From contig URGL01000016.1 of NCBI GenBank assembly GCA_900547405.1, positions 1 through 41,457 on the forward strand: a stretch of 41,457 nucleotides of DNA. Reading direction: 5' to 3'. A model generated the notes under the pieces. That model was given only the letters and a program-made list of their open reading frames with translations. It was not told where the DNA came from and ran no database searches. The stretch is from an uncultured Eubacteriales bacterium. Lineage in GTDB: Bacteria > Bacillota > Clostridia > Oscillospirales > Oscillospiraceae. Both the position numbers and the translations under genes were made by a program. Positions 22,827 through 31,389 of the stretch are shown piece by piece; the first letter of the stretch is position 1, and each line of letters starts with the position of its first letter.

Positions 22827-24533
22827 ATGAGAAAGCGGATCCTATATTCCCTGTTGGCAGCAATTATGATCGTGGCGATGCTTCCTGGGCTGGCATTTCC
22901 GGCCAGTGCGGCATCCCAGATGACGGCCAGCGAGGACCTGGTGGACTTCATCAAAGAGCATGAGGGCTTCCGGTCCGAGGCTTATGTCAGCGGCGGCCAG
23001 TGGAGCATCGGCTACGGCACCTCCGCCAGCCCCGGCGATACCATCACCCGGGAGGAGGCAGAGGAAGCCCTTCGGGATCATCTGCTGGGCGTAGAGAAAT
23101 CCCTGAATTCCTTCATCACCCGTTACGGCCTGAGCCTGGATCAGGGGCAGTTCGATGCCATGGCCAGCTTCACCTACAATTGCGGGGCAGCCTGGATGAG
23201 CCAGAGCGGCCGGTTCCGCAGGGCGGTGATCAACGGAGCCTCCGAAAGCCAGTTTCTCTTCGCCATCAGCCTTTGGGCCAACAACGGCTCCCTGCCGGAC
23301 CCGGTGCTTCTGAAGCGTCGGCTGGCAGAGGCGGATATGTACCTCAACGGTACCTATTCCCGGACGAGCAGTACATACACCTATACCATCTTCGATGCCA
23401 ACGGCGGTATCCCCGGCTCCGGCGGAGAAGACAAGATGCAGGGCTACCGGAAAAATACTTCCGCCGAGATCCTGGCGGAGGATCCCACCTTGGCGGGCTC
23501 CCAGTTCGCCGGATGGTACACCGCCAAGGACGGCGGCACCAAGGTAACGGAGCTGACGGCCAGCACCGCAGGGAAGACCCTGTATGCCCACTACAAATCC
23601 AACGGCAGCTCCTCCTGGGAGTCCGGCAGCGATGTCTCCGGCAGTGACGGCAGCACGAAGGTGGTTGCTACCGGCCGGGTCAAGTGTTCCACCTATGTGA
23701 ATGTCCGAAAGGGCGCGGGCACCGGCAACGCCCTGGTTGGCAAGGTGACCAACGGCACCAAGGTCAGCATCTACCAGACCACCACGGTGGGCTCCTACAA
23801 ATGGGGCCGGATCGACAGCGGCTGGATCTGCATGGCTTATGTGGAGCTGGACGGCTCCTCCGGCGGAAACGATTCCGATGAAACGGTCAGCGGCAAGGTC
23901 ACCGGCGCGACAACGCTGAATGTCCGCTCCGGTCCCGGAACCTCCTACAGCCGGGTGGATTCCCTGGCAAAGGGCACGAAGGTCACGATCTACGAGCGTA
24001 CCACCAAGGCCGGGACCCAATGGGGCCGCATCGGCAGTAACCGGTGGGTCTGCATGAGCTATGTGACACTGACGGAGGGAGACAGCGGCTCCACCACCAC
24101 CGATGGCGACAAGGCCAAGGTGACGGGAGCAACGACTCTGAACGTCCGCACCGGCCCGGGCACCTCTTACAACCGGGTGAAGTACCTAACAAAAGGCGCA
24201 TCCATTACGATTTACGAGTACTCGACTACCAACGGCCAGCGTTGGGGCCGCATCGGTACCAATCAGTGGGTGTGTATGGAATATGTCACGGTGGATGGAA
24301 GCAGCAATTCCTCCTCCACCGGAGAAACGGGCACCGGAACGGTGTCCTGCAAGACATCTCTCAACGTCCGCACCGGCGCGGGCACAAGCTACAGCCTGGC
24401 AGCCAGGCTGGCTCCCGGAACGACAGTAGACATTTTGGAACAGACCAAAGTGAACGGGAGACGGTGGGGGAGGACCTCACAGGGCTGGGTGTGCATGGAT
24501 TACATCAGTATGAGCACATCCAAATGGAATTAA
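22827..24533 (+). CDS. Secreted GH24-type lysozyme with four SH3 domains
   Basis: A 568-aa secreted muramidase. The signal peptide runs to about residue 29 (LAFPASAAS). Residues about 35-180 form a phage-type (GH24) lysozyme domain: FIKEHEGFRSEAY carries the presumed catalytic Glu46, followed by WSIGYGT and FDAMASFTYNCGAAW. The Asp of T4 lysozyme is replaced (EAYVSGGQ), as in some phage enzymes. Residues about 190-265 resemble an InlB-type beta-grasp repeat (FDANGG...FAGWYT...LYAHY). Four SH3_3 domains begin near residues 283, 356, 429 and 502, each with LNVR(S/T)GxG and WGRI...WVCM motifs; these would bind the wall. The start is ATG 22827, after GAGGAGGGAG; an upstream in-frame TTG at 22764 coincides with the -35 box and is not the start. 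The next SH3 protein gene follows in 57 bases without a terminator, so they are co-transcribed. Confidence 0.92.
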   Translation: MRKRILYSLLAAIMIVAMLPGLAFPASAASQMTASEDLVDFIKEHEGFRSEAYVSGGQWSIGYGTSASPGDTITREEAEEALRDHLLGVEKSLNSFITRYGLSLDQGQFDAMASFTYNCGAAWMSQSGRFRRAVINGASESQFLFAISLWANNGSLPDPVLLKRRLAEADMYLNGTYSRTSSTYTYTIFDANGGIPGSGGEDKMQGYRKNTSAEILAEDPTLAGSQFAGWYTAKDGGTKVTELTASTAGKTLYAHYKSNGSSSWESGSDVSGSDGSTKVVATGRVKCSTYVNVRKGAGTGNALVGKVTNGTKVSIYQTTTVGSYKWGRIDSGWICMAYVELDGSSGGNDSDETVSGKVTGATTLNVRSGPGTSYSRVDSLAKGTKVTIYERTTKAGTQWGRIGSNRWVCMSYVTLTEGDSGSTTTDGDKAKVTGATTLNVRTGPGTSYNRVKYLTKGASITIYEYSTTNGQRWGRIGTNQWVCMEYVTVDGSSNSSSTGETGTGTVSCKTSLNVRTGAGTSYSLAARLAPGTTVDILEQTKVNGRRWGRTSQGWVCMDYISMSTSKWN

Positions 24534-24578
24534 TGGATAAATTGGAATAAATGGATATAAATGGATAAAATGGATTGG
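24533..24578 (+). repeat. ATGGATAAA-type short tandem repeats in the operon spacer
   Basis: Five imperfect copies of a 9-10 bp unit of the form ATGGATAAA lie between the lysozyme stop and the ribosome-binding site of the next gene. Segment 24557-24578 matches, in inverted orientation and with one small indel, the segment at 28246-28268 just after that next gene. Confidence 0.75.
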
Positions 24579-24590
24579 AGGAAACAAACA

Positions 24591-27500
24591 ATGAAAAGAA
24601 GTTTTGAACGCCTGGTGTCCGGACTTCTGGTGGCCGCCATGCTGGTGGGCCTGCCGGTGGTCTCGATGGCATCAGAGTGGAACACGGGGGATTCCGTGGC
24701 CGCTTACTCCGCAACGGAAGTAAATCCCGTCTGCAACCACAACACCGATGAGTCCAACAGCACGCTGAAGGTCAAGGTCGTTGCACCTACCTGCACCAAG
24801 GGTGGCTACACCCAGTTTGAGTGCAAGACCTGCGGCCAGAAGTACAAGGGGAACTACACCCCCATGCTGGGCCACGACTATGACGGCGGCGTGGAAAAGG
24901 ATGGCAAGATGCGCTACACCTGCCAGCGCAGCGGCTGCACCGAGCACTACTCCGTAGAGCTGGACGACGCTGGAAATCCTAACCACTACCACTACGACAC
25001 CGTGGACAGCTACTCCACCTGCGTGGCCCATGTGAAGGATGCAAAGTGCAAGGAAAACAGCTATGGCCAGACCTTCTATGTGTGCACCATCTGCGATTAT
25101 GTGCAGTATGATCCCAGTGCCTACGTGGCTCCTCTGGATCACGACTTCACTGAGTGGCAGTTCGTCAAGGAGTCCGGCATGACCAACAAGGGCAAGGCCT
25201 CCCGCTCCTGCAGAAACTGCGGTTTCGTAGAGACTGTGAAGACCGCCAACGAGGAACCCTATGCCCAGATGGGCCGGATCACGGAAAGCATGACTCCCGC
25301 CTATACCAGCGCCTTCGGCAGCGAAATCGCAGTGTATCTGGCCAAGGGCGTGACCTTCGACTACGCCAACGTGATGTACGGCAGCCGCTATCAGGTCACC
25401 TCTTTCACCGATGTTTATGGCAACAGCTATTCCGGCACCTTCTATGTAGATATGAGCAAGGTGGAGCTGGATCCCAGCAGTGTGCCCATCTACTCTTCCA
25501 ACAAGGGCGTACAGGAGTACGTCACTGTGACGAGCAACAGCAGACTGAATGTCTACAGAGGCCACACCACCGACAGCGCCCTCATCAAGACCCTGTCCAA
25601 GGGTGACAAGTTCTATGTTTACCGCTATGAGTCTGGCAACACCTGGGGCCGCATTTCCGCCACTGAGGACCAGTGGGTCCAGCTGGATAACAGCGACCTG
25701 ACCCGCGTGCCTGCCTTCGGCTTCGGCAGCGAACTCAGCGACCTGGGTGACCCGGATCCCGATACTCCCGAGGTGGCTGACGTCGGCACCGTTACCGCCG
25801 CATCCAGCACCATCGTCCGGGACGAGAGCAATGTGTCCGTCGGCAAGCTGCCCAAGGGCACCAAGATCAACTTCTACAAGTCCACCGAGACCGACAAGCC
25901 CTTCGAGAAGAACTCCAAGGGTGTCATCACCCGGGGCTACATCGAAGAGTCCGAGGCCATCCGTCTGGGCCTGTCCGGCGCCGGTTACATCGACATGACC
26001 TATGTGACTCTGGCCTCTGGCAGCAAGACTCCCAGCTCCAGCGGCAACAGCAGCAATTCCAACTCCGGAAACAGCGTGGTTGCCACCGGCGTGGTCACCA
26101 GCTCCGTGAACCTGAACGTCCGCAAGAAGCCTGAGGTCAGCGTGCTGAACCTGATGGGCTCCCTGCCCACCGGCACCAAGCTGGAGTTCTATGAGATCGG
26201 CACCTACAACGGGGCCTCCTGGGGCAAGATCAAGTACAACGGCAAGGACGGCTGGGTCTGCATGACCTATGTGCAGATCACCTCCGGCAATTCTACCAGC
26301 ATCGGCAGCAGCAACTCTCAGGCCAAGCCCAACGGCACCGTGGCCAACTGCTCCATGGGTGTCAACGTCCGGGATACCAACAGCACCAAGGGTAAGCTCC
26401 TGACCACCATCGCCGTGAACTCCCGGGTGGCCATCACCAAGCTGAAGGACGGCTGGGGCTTCGTAGACGGCAAGGGCTGGGTCTACATGCAGTATGTAAA
26501 CCTGGACGCCGGTGCCGAGGAAGCCATCAAGAACGGCTCCAACAGCAGCAACAATAACAGCAGCAATACCGACAACACCGTCAAGACCTATACCAACGTC
26601 ACCGCTTTGGGCGAAGTCGTCGCCGGCAGCAAGGCAAGGATCTACTCCGGCACTGTGGCGAAGCCTGGTACCGAGCAGCTGACCATGATGGGCGGACGTC
26701 AGTTCACCATCACTGACCGGACCATCGTCAACGGCACCGTCTGGTACAAGACCTCCGCCGGCGGCTACACCGGCTGGGTGGCAGACGAGGGCAACATCAC
26801 TCTGCCCGCCATTGTTGGCACCGTCAATGTCAGCAGCCTGAACGTTTACGCCGACCGCAGCACCGACAGCAAGGTGGTCAGCACCCTGGTGCTGAATGCC
26901 CAGGTCTCCATCGAGCAGGACGGTCAGTGGACCGACGGCATCTACGTCTGGGGTAAGGTGAGGAACACCAACGGCTATGTCCAGATGAACAACCTGAAGC
27001 TGGTGGTCCAGCAGACCACCGACGGCATCTCCGTAGGCAGCACCCCCATCACCGGCAAGATCCTGAGAACCCTGGAGGTCCGTAAGGCCCCCAAGAGCAG
27101 CGCCGCCATCCTCTATGAGGTGGAAGCCAAGCATACCGTCACCATCGACACCTGGTGCTACAAGAAAGGCACCGTCTGGGCCAAGGTCACCGTAGGTGAG
27201 GAGGCCGGCTGGATCGAGCTCACCACTGGCAATGTGGGCCAGAGCACTGTTTCCGCCACTGTCAATGTGGACAAGATCGAGCTGTACACCGCCGCCGGAG
27301 ACCTGAACAGCAAAACCAATCTGACCAAGCGCAAGAATGACAAGATCACCGTTCTGGAGCGGACCCTGGTTGACGATACCAGCGTATGGGGCCGGATCGA
27401 GGTCAGCGGCGAGGACTACTGGATGAACCTGGCCGGTACCTCCCTGGGAACCTATTCCATCGTGCCCACCGAGACCACCGCTCCTGCCACCACCGCCCCT

Positions 27501-28241
27501 TCCGGCGGCAATAACAGTGGCAGCGGTTCCAACACCGGCACCACCACTGCCGTCAAGGGCACCATCTGCAACACCGATTCCGTGAATGTCCGTACCGGCG
27601 CAGGTGTCAGCAACGCTTTGGCTACGACCCTGACCAGGGGCACCGTGGTTACCGTTTACGAGCAGAAGACCGTGGATAACGCCCTGTGGGGCCGCATCGA
27701 TCAGGGCTGGGTGGCCATGAGCTACGTGGACCTGAGCGCCAAGACCAACACCGGCACCAACTCCACCGTCGCCAGCGGCAGCCTCTCCGGCAACACCATT
27801 CTGACCACCGTTCCCTCCGACGCCATCGCCGTGGGCTTCGTCAATACCAAGAACCTGAACGTCCGCAACGGTTCCGGCTTCGGCTACACCACCACCGCCA
27901 CCCTGCCTCAGTATACCAACGTTGTGGTATACGAGCAGATCCTGAAGGACGGCGTGATCTGGGCCCGGATCGATCAGGGCTGGGTCTGCGCGACCTACCT
28001 GACCTACACCGGCCTCAGCGTCACCGGCTCCGGCACTGCCGGCACCGTGGCCCGCTGCTTCTACACCGCCCGGGTCCGTGCGAACCCCGGCGTCAGCAGC
28101 GCCCTGGTAGGCTACGTCATGGTCAACTCCCGGCTGGAGATCTACGAGCAGCAGTCTTACAGCGGCGAAATGTGGGGCCGCACCAGCATTGGCTGGATCT
28201 CCATGCAGTACGTCCTCACCGACGGCAGCCTGCCCGCTTAA
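24591..28241 (+). CDS. Secreted protein with about eleven SH3-type repeats
   Basis: A 1216-aa secreted protein. The signal peptide is at residues 1-28 (VSGLLVAAMLVGLPVVSMAS). Residues about 45-210 are Cys-rich, with two units of the APTCTKGGYTQFECKTCG...LGHDY type and possible metal-binding cysteines. From about residue 300 to the end I count eleven bacterial SH3-like repeats, many with the LNVR and WG(R/K)I...GW(V/I)xM signatures, some degenerate, separated by Ser/Asn/Gly/Thr linkers. No catalytic domain is seen, so it is probably a wall-binding scaffold that works beside the lysozyme encoded upstream. Codon use is strongly biased to GCC, ACC, GGC and CTG compared with neighbours, suggesting high expression. 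The start ATG 24591 has GGAGG at nine bases; an in-frame ATG at 24561 lies inside the repeats and lacks a site. Confidence 0.88.
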   Translation: MKRSFERLVSGLLVAAMLVGLPVVSMASEWNTGDSVAAYSATEVNPVCNHNTDESNSTLKVKVVAPTCTKGGYTQFECKTCGQKYKGNYTPMLGHDYDGGVEKDGKMRYTCQRSGCTEHYSVELDDAGNPNHYHYDTVDSYSTCVAHVKDAKCKENSYGQTFYVCTICDYVQYDPSAYVAPLDHDFTEWQFVKESGMTNKGKASRSCRNCGFVETVKTANEEPYAQMGRITESMTPAYTSAFGSEIAVYLAKGVTFDYANVMYGSRYQVTSFTDVYGNSYSGTFYVDMSKVELDPSSVPIYSSNKGVQEYVTVTSNSRLNVYRGHTTDSALIKTLSKGDKFYVYRYESGNTWGRISATEDQWVQLDNSDLTRVPAFGFGSELSDLGDPDPDTPEVADVGTVTAASSTIVRDESNVSVGKLPKGTKINFYKSTETDKPFEKNSKGVITRGYIEESEAIRLGLSGAGYIDMTYVTLASGSKTPSSSGNSSNSNSGNSVVATGVVTSSVNLNVRKKPEVSVLNLMGSLPTGTKLEFYEIGTYNGASWGKIKYNGKDGWVCMTYVQITSGNSTSIGSSNSQAKPNGTVANCSMGVNVRDTNSTKGKLLTTIAVNSRVAITKLKDGWGFVDGKGWVYMQYVNLDAGAEEAIKNGSNSSNNNSSNTDNTVKTYTNVTALGEVVAGSKARIYSGTVAKPGTEQLTMMGGRQFTITDRTIVNGTVWYKTSAGGYTGWVADEGNITLPAIVGTVNVSSLNVYADRSTDSKVVSTLVLNAQVSIEQDGQWTDGIYVWGKVRNTNGYVQMNNLKLVVQQTTDGISVGSTPITGKILRTLEVRKAPKSSAAILYEVEAKHTVTIDTWCYKKGTVWAKVTVGEEAGWIELTTGNVGQSTVSATVNVDKIELYTAAGDLNSKTNLTKRKNDKITVLERTLVDDTSVWGRIEVSGEDYWMNLAGTSLGTYSIVPTETTAPATTAPSGGNNSGSGSNTGTTTAVKGTICNTDSVNVRTGAGVSNALATTLTRGTVVTVYEQKTVDNALWGRIDQGWVAMSYVDLSAKTNTGTNSTVASGSLSGNTILTTVPSDAIAVGFVNTKNLNVRNGSGFGYTTTATLPQYTNVVVYEQILKDGVIWARIDQGWVCATYLTYTGLSVTGSGTAGTVARCFYTARVRANPGVSSALVGYVMVNSRLEIYEQQSYSGEMWGRTSIGWISMQYVLTDGSLPA

Positions 28242-28245
28242 CTTA

Positions 28246-28268
28246 CCAATCCATTCCAATCCATTTAT
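28246..28268 (-). repeat. Inverted copy of the upstream ATGGAT repeat
   Basis: On the minus strand this segment reads ATAAATGGAT then TGGA then ATGGATTGG, matching 24557-24578 except for one small indel in the middle. The two copies bracket the 1216-aa gene and would pair in its mRNA, 5' leader with 3' end, immediately before the terminator. Confidence 0.75.
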
Positions 28269-28269
28269 A

Positions 28270-28304
28270 GCCGGCGCACCTTCGGGTGCGCCGGCGCCCT
28301 TTTT
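28270..28304 (+). terminator. Terminator of the lysozyme/SH3 operon
   Basis: GCCGGCGCACC and GGTGCGCCGGC form a perfect 11-bp stem with a TTCG tetraloop, followed by GCCCTTTTT. Confidence 0.93.
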
Positions 28305-28337
28305 ATAGGCGAGAATGTAAAAAAGTCAAATAAGGGA

Positions 28338-28366
28338 TAGCAATCCGAGAGAAACTGTGCTAGAAT
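28338..28366 (+). promoter_or_regulatory. Extended -10 promoter of the GH42-like/thyA/folA operon
   Basis: TAGAAT at 28361-28366 preceded by TGC (extended -10). The -35 region TAGCAA at 28338-28343 is weak but correctly spaced at 17 bp. The first gene starts 40 bases downstream. Confidence 0.6.
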
Positions 28367-28405
28367 GTAGCCCAGAATTCTTTGTGGAACGCGGGAGTTG
28401 AGCAT

Positions 28406-30070
28406 ATGGAGCATTCCGGACTGGTTTTCGGTACGGCATATAGTATAGAGGGGCTGTCTCTGACCGAGATCCGGGAGGATCTTGCCAATATGGCCGCGGC
28501 GGGCATAAACCTGCTGCGCATCGGGGAGGACTTGTGGCCCAGTTGGGAGCCTGAAGAAGGGGAATACGACTTCCGGGGGTTTCAGCAGGTTTTGATGCTC
28601 TGCCGGGAGCAAGGGCTGGATGTGCTGCTGACGGTTCCTTCTCAGATCTGCCCTCAGTGGCTTCGGGGGAAGCGGGAGCAGATTTGGAGGGGGCACAACG
28701 ACGGCCTGATCCGCCGCCTGGCAGAGCTGGTGCCTACCATATCCTGCGTTCGCGGCTTCCAGGTAGATGCCACAGGAGATCAGGAAGAACTGGCCCTCCA
28801 CCAGTGCCGGTTACTGAAAAAATGCCTGGGGGAGGACACCCAGGTGCTGGCTCTGATGGACAAAGGCAGTACCGATGCCTATTGGGAGGAAGCCAACCGG
28901 TTCTCTGTGCTGGGCTGCCGGGTCTACCATGAGGCCGGGCTGAAAAACTCCGGGGCGGAACTGACCTTCCGGGGAGATCTGGCCCGGGGAAACCGGGAAC
29001 CCCCCTACCTGGTGCTGGAGACCCAGTGCCAGGGCCGCTTGGGCCAGCTGCCCTATCCCGGCCAGCTGCGGCTTTGGGCCTTCCACCACATTGCCTCCGG
29101 CAGCGCTGGCCTGTGCTACCGCAGCTGGCACAGCGACTGGGCCCCCGGCACCGACTGGAAGGGTGTGGTGGGCTACGACGGGAAACCCGGAAGGGCTTAC
29201 CGGGAGGTCAGCGGCATCGGAGCAGAGCTGAAGGCCCTGGGAGACAAGCTCTACGGCCTTCGAAAGCAAAACCGGGTAGCGGTGGTGGCCAGCGCGGCCA
29301 GCGCCCGGCAGATGCCCAAGGTGGGGAGCAAGACCTATGCCGATTGCCTGCGCTGGATCTGCGACAGCTTTTACCGGCTGAACATCGAGCTGGATCTGGT
29401 GCCGGACAGCTGCCGGGACTTTTCGGAGTATGCCCTGGTGGTAACGCCCTGCCTCTACAGCGCCGATGATCCGCTGATCATGGCTCTGCGGAACTATGTG
29501 GCCGAGGGCGGCTGCCTGATCTCCACCTTCCGCAGCTTTTTCACCGACGGGGCGGGAAATATCCGCCGGGGAGCCCAGCCCTATGGCATGACGGACCTGT
29601 TCGGCATGTACTACGAGGACTTTACCGTGCCGGAGGAGACCTGCCTGCCGGAGTATATGGCGGAGGTTTCGGATTTTATGGAGATATTGGAGCCGGAGGA
29701 GGCAGTCTCTCTGGCCATTTACGACAGCCCCGCCTGGCGGGGCAAAAGTGCCGCCTCCTGCTGCCGGTTCGGCAAGGGCCAGGCTGCCTATTTCGGCTGC
29801 TACAGCGAGGAGGGCTTTGAGCCGATTTTGCTGCGGCTGCTGGCAATGTGGCACATCCCTGTGCCGGAGACTGCCTGGCCGGTGGTCCAGAAGCGGGCCA
29901 TCAGCCGGGAAGGAAAACCCCTGACCTTTTTGCTCCACTACAGCCCGGCTTGCCGGGTGATCCCCAGCCCCGCCACCGGGACGGAGCTCTTCTCCGGCAG
30001 GCACATGGACGAGGGGGAGCCTCTGGAGCTGAAGGGCTGGGACGTGAAAATTTTGGAGGGAGACCTATGA
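28406..30070 (+). CDS. GH42 beta-galactosidase-like protein lacking the acid/base glutamate
   Basis: A 554-aa cytosolic protein resembling glycoside hydrolase family 42. The N-terminal barrel strand MAAAGINLLRIGEDLWPSWEPEEGEYDF and the late strand AFHHIASGSAGLCYRSWHSDWAPGTDWKGVVGYDGKPGRAYREV are typical. A Rossmann-like trimerisation domain follows (LVVTPCLYSADD, LRNYVAEGGCLISTF). The position that normally reads WQVDNE is FQVDAT (residues 118-123), so the acid/base Glu is missing. A Glu in YLVLETQ (residue 205) may be the nucleophile. It is shorter than usual GH42 enzymes (650-700), with the region between about residues 95 and 115 condensed. Start: ATG 28406 with GGGAG at eight bases; an in-frame TTG at 28382 is less likely. 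It overlaps thyA by four bases. Possibly a non-hydrolytic or altered enzyme; the substrate is unknown. Confidence 0.72.
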   Translation: MEHSGLVFGTAYSIEGLSLTEIREDLANMAAAGINLLRIGEDLWPSWEPEEGEYDFRGFQQVLMLCREQGLDVLLTVPSQICPQWLRGKREQIWRGHNDGLIRRLAELVPTISCVRGFQVDATGDQEELALHQCRLLKKCLGEDTQVLALMDKGSTDAYWEEANRFSVLGCRVYHEAGLKNSGAELTFRGDLARGNREPPYLVLETQCQGRLGQLPYPGQLRLWAFHHIASGSAGLCYRSWHSDWAPGTDWKGVVGYDGKPGRAYREVSGIGAELKALGDKLYGLRKQNRVAVVASAASARQMPKVGSKTYADCLRWICDSFYRLNIELDLVPDSCRDFSEYALVVTPCLYSADDPLIMALRNYVAEGGCLISTFRSFFTDGAGNIRRGAQPYGMTDLFGMYYEDFTVPEETCLPEYMAEVSDFMEILEPEEAVSLAIYDSPAWRGKSAASCCRFGKGQAAYFGCYSEEGFEPILLRLLAMWHIPVPETAWPVVQKRAISREGKPLTFLLHYSPACRVIPSPATGTELFSGRHMDEGEPLELKGWDVKILEGDL

Positions 30071-30897
30071 GCAGAGCCGACGAACTGTACAAAGCCACCT
30101 GCCGGGACATTCTGACCAACGGCTTTTCCGATGAAAACCTGGAGGTGCGCCCTCACTGGGCCGACGGAACCCCCGCCCACACCATCAAGAAGTTTGGCGT
30201 GGTGAACCGCTATGATCTGGCAGAGGAGTTCCCCATTATGACCCTGCGCCGGACCTATTGGAAGAGCGCCGTGGATGAACTGCTGTGGATCTGGCAGAAG
30301 AAATCCAACCGGATCGCGGACCTGGGCAGCCATGTCTGGGATGAGTGGGCCGGGCCGGACGGCACCATCGGCAAGGCCTACGGCTACCAGCTGGGGATCA
30401 AGCACCGGTACAAAGAGGGTATGTTCGACCAGGTAGACCGGGTGCTCTACGATCTGAAGCACAACCCGGCTTCCCGGCGGATCCTGACCAATATCTATAA
30501 TTTTGAGAATCTCCACGAGATGAACCTGTACCCCTGCGCCTACTCCATGACCTTCAATGTCACCGGGGACACCCTGAACGCCATCCTCAATCAGCGATCC
30601 CAGGACATGCTCACCGCCAACAACTGGAATGTGGTCCAGTACGCCGTTCTGGTCCACATGATGGCCCAGGTATCCGGCCTGAAGGTGGGGGAACTGGTCC
30701 ATGTGATTGCCGACTGCCACATCTACGACCGGCATATCCCCGCGGTGAAGGCCATGCTGGAGCTGGAGGGCTATGACGCGCCAAAATTCTCCGTGGACGG
30801 GAACGTTACGGATTTCTACGCATTTACCAAGGATTCTTTCAAGCTGGAGGGCTACCGGTATCATCCCTTTGACTTTGAGATCCCCATGGCGATCTGA
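30067..30897 (+). CDS. thyA: Thymidylate synthase
   Basis: ThyA methylates dUMP to dTMP using methylene-tetrahydrofolate, releasing dihydrofolate. The 276-aa protein has the catalytic Cys157 in LYPCAYSMTFNV, QRSQDM (the phosphate-binding Arg), NNWNV in place of the common PFNI with the conserved Asn retained, and HIYDRH near the C-terminus. The His that often follows the catalytic Cys is Ala here, a tolerated position in some ThyA enzymes. Start ATG 30067 overlaps the GH42-like stop (ATGA), suggesting translational coupling. folA follows within nine bases, a logical pair because FolA recycles the dihydrofolate produced. Confidence 0.95.
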   Translation: MSRADELYKATCRDILTNGFSDENLEVRPHWADGTPAHTIKKFGVVNRYDLAEEFPIMTLRRTYWKSAVDELLWIWQKKSNRIADLGSHVWDEWAGPDGTIGKAYGYQLGIKHRYKEGMFDQVDRVLYDLKHNPASRRILTNIYNFENLHEMNLYPCAYSMTFNVTGDTLNAILNQRSQDMLTANNWNVVQYAVLVHMMAQVSGLKVGELVHVIADCHIYDRHIPAVKAMLELEGYDAPKFSVDGNVTDFYAFTKDSFKLEGYRYHPFDFEIPMAI

Positions 30898-30906
30898 GGA
30901 AAGGCC

Positions 30907-31389
30907 ATGGAACTGATCGTTGCGGTATATGACGACTGGGGCATCGGCCGGGACGGCACCCAGCCTGTGGCGTTGAAAGCGGACCGGAAATTCTTCCGGG
31001 AGACCACCAAGGGCTGCCTGGTCATTGCCGGCCGCCGGACGGTGGAGGATTTCCCGGGGAAGAAGCCCTTGCCGGGAAGAGAGAACCTGCTGCTGACCCG
31101 GCAGGGAGGAGACTATCCGGGCTTCACCCTTTGCCAGAGCGTGGAGCAGGCGGTGGAGCTGGCGGAGAAAGCGGACCGGGCTATGGTCATCGGCGGCGGC
31201 AGCGTCTATCGCCAGCTGCTGCCCTATTGTGACAGGGCCTATGTGACCAAGGTCGGTATGAAGATCCCCTGCGACACGTTTTTCCCGGACCTGGACCAGG
31301 ACCCGGATTGGCGTTTGCATCAGGTGCTGGGGAAAGGGGAGGAAGATGGCATCGCCTACACGTTCTGCTTATATGAGAGGAAGAGATGA
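30907..31389 (+). CDS. folA: Dihydrofolate reductase
   Basis: FolA reduces dihydrofolate to tetrahydrofolate with NADPH. The 160-aa protein shows the family pattern: LIVAVYDDWGIGRDG at the N-terminus, the ALKADRKFFRETT helix with the catalytic acidic residue, GRRTVEDFPG, the VIGGGSVYRQLLP nucleotide-binding motif, and a terminal beta strand YTFCLYERK. The start ATG 30907 lies nine bases after the thyA stop, with AGGAAAGG before it. The 3' end overlaps the next gene by 17 bases. Confidence 0.95.
   Translation: MELIVAVYDDWGIGRDGTQPVALKADRKFFRETTKGCLVIAGRRTVEDFPGKKPLPGRENLLLTRQGGDYPGFTLCQSVEQAVELAEKADRAMVIGGGSVYRQLLPYCDRAYVTKVGMKIPCDTFFPDLDQDPDWRLHQVLGKGEEDGIAYTFCLYERKR

Noticed and set aside
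24672..28259. A 1195-codon open frame on the minus strand opposite the SH3-repeat gene
   Set aside because: Its residues are mostly Gly, Ala, Val, Asp and His in the pattern produced by antisense reading of GC-rich codons; no start site or domain is seen, and the opposite strand encodes clear SH3 repeats.
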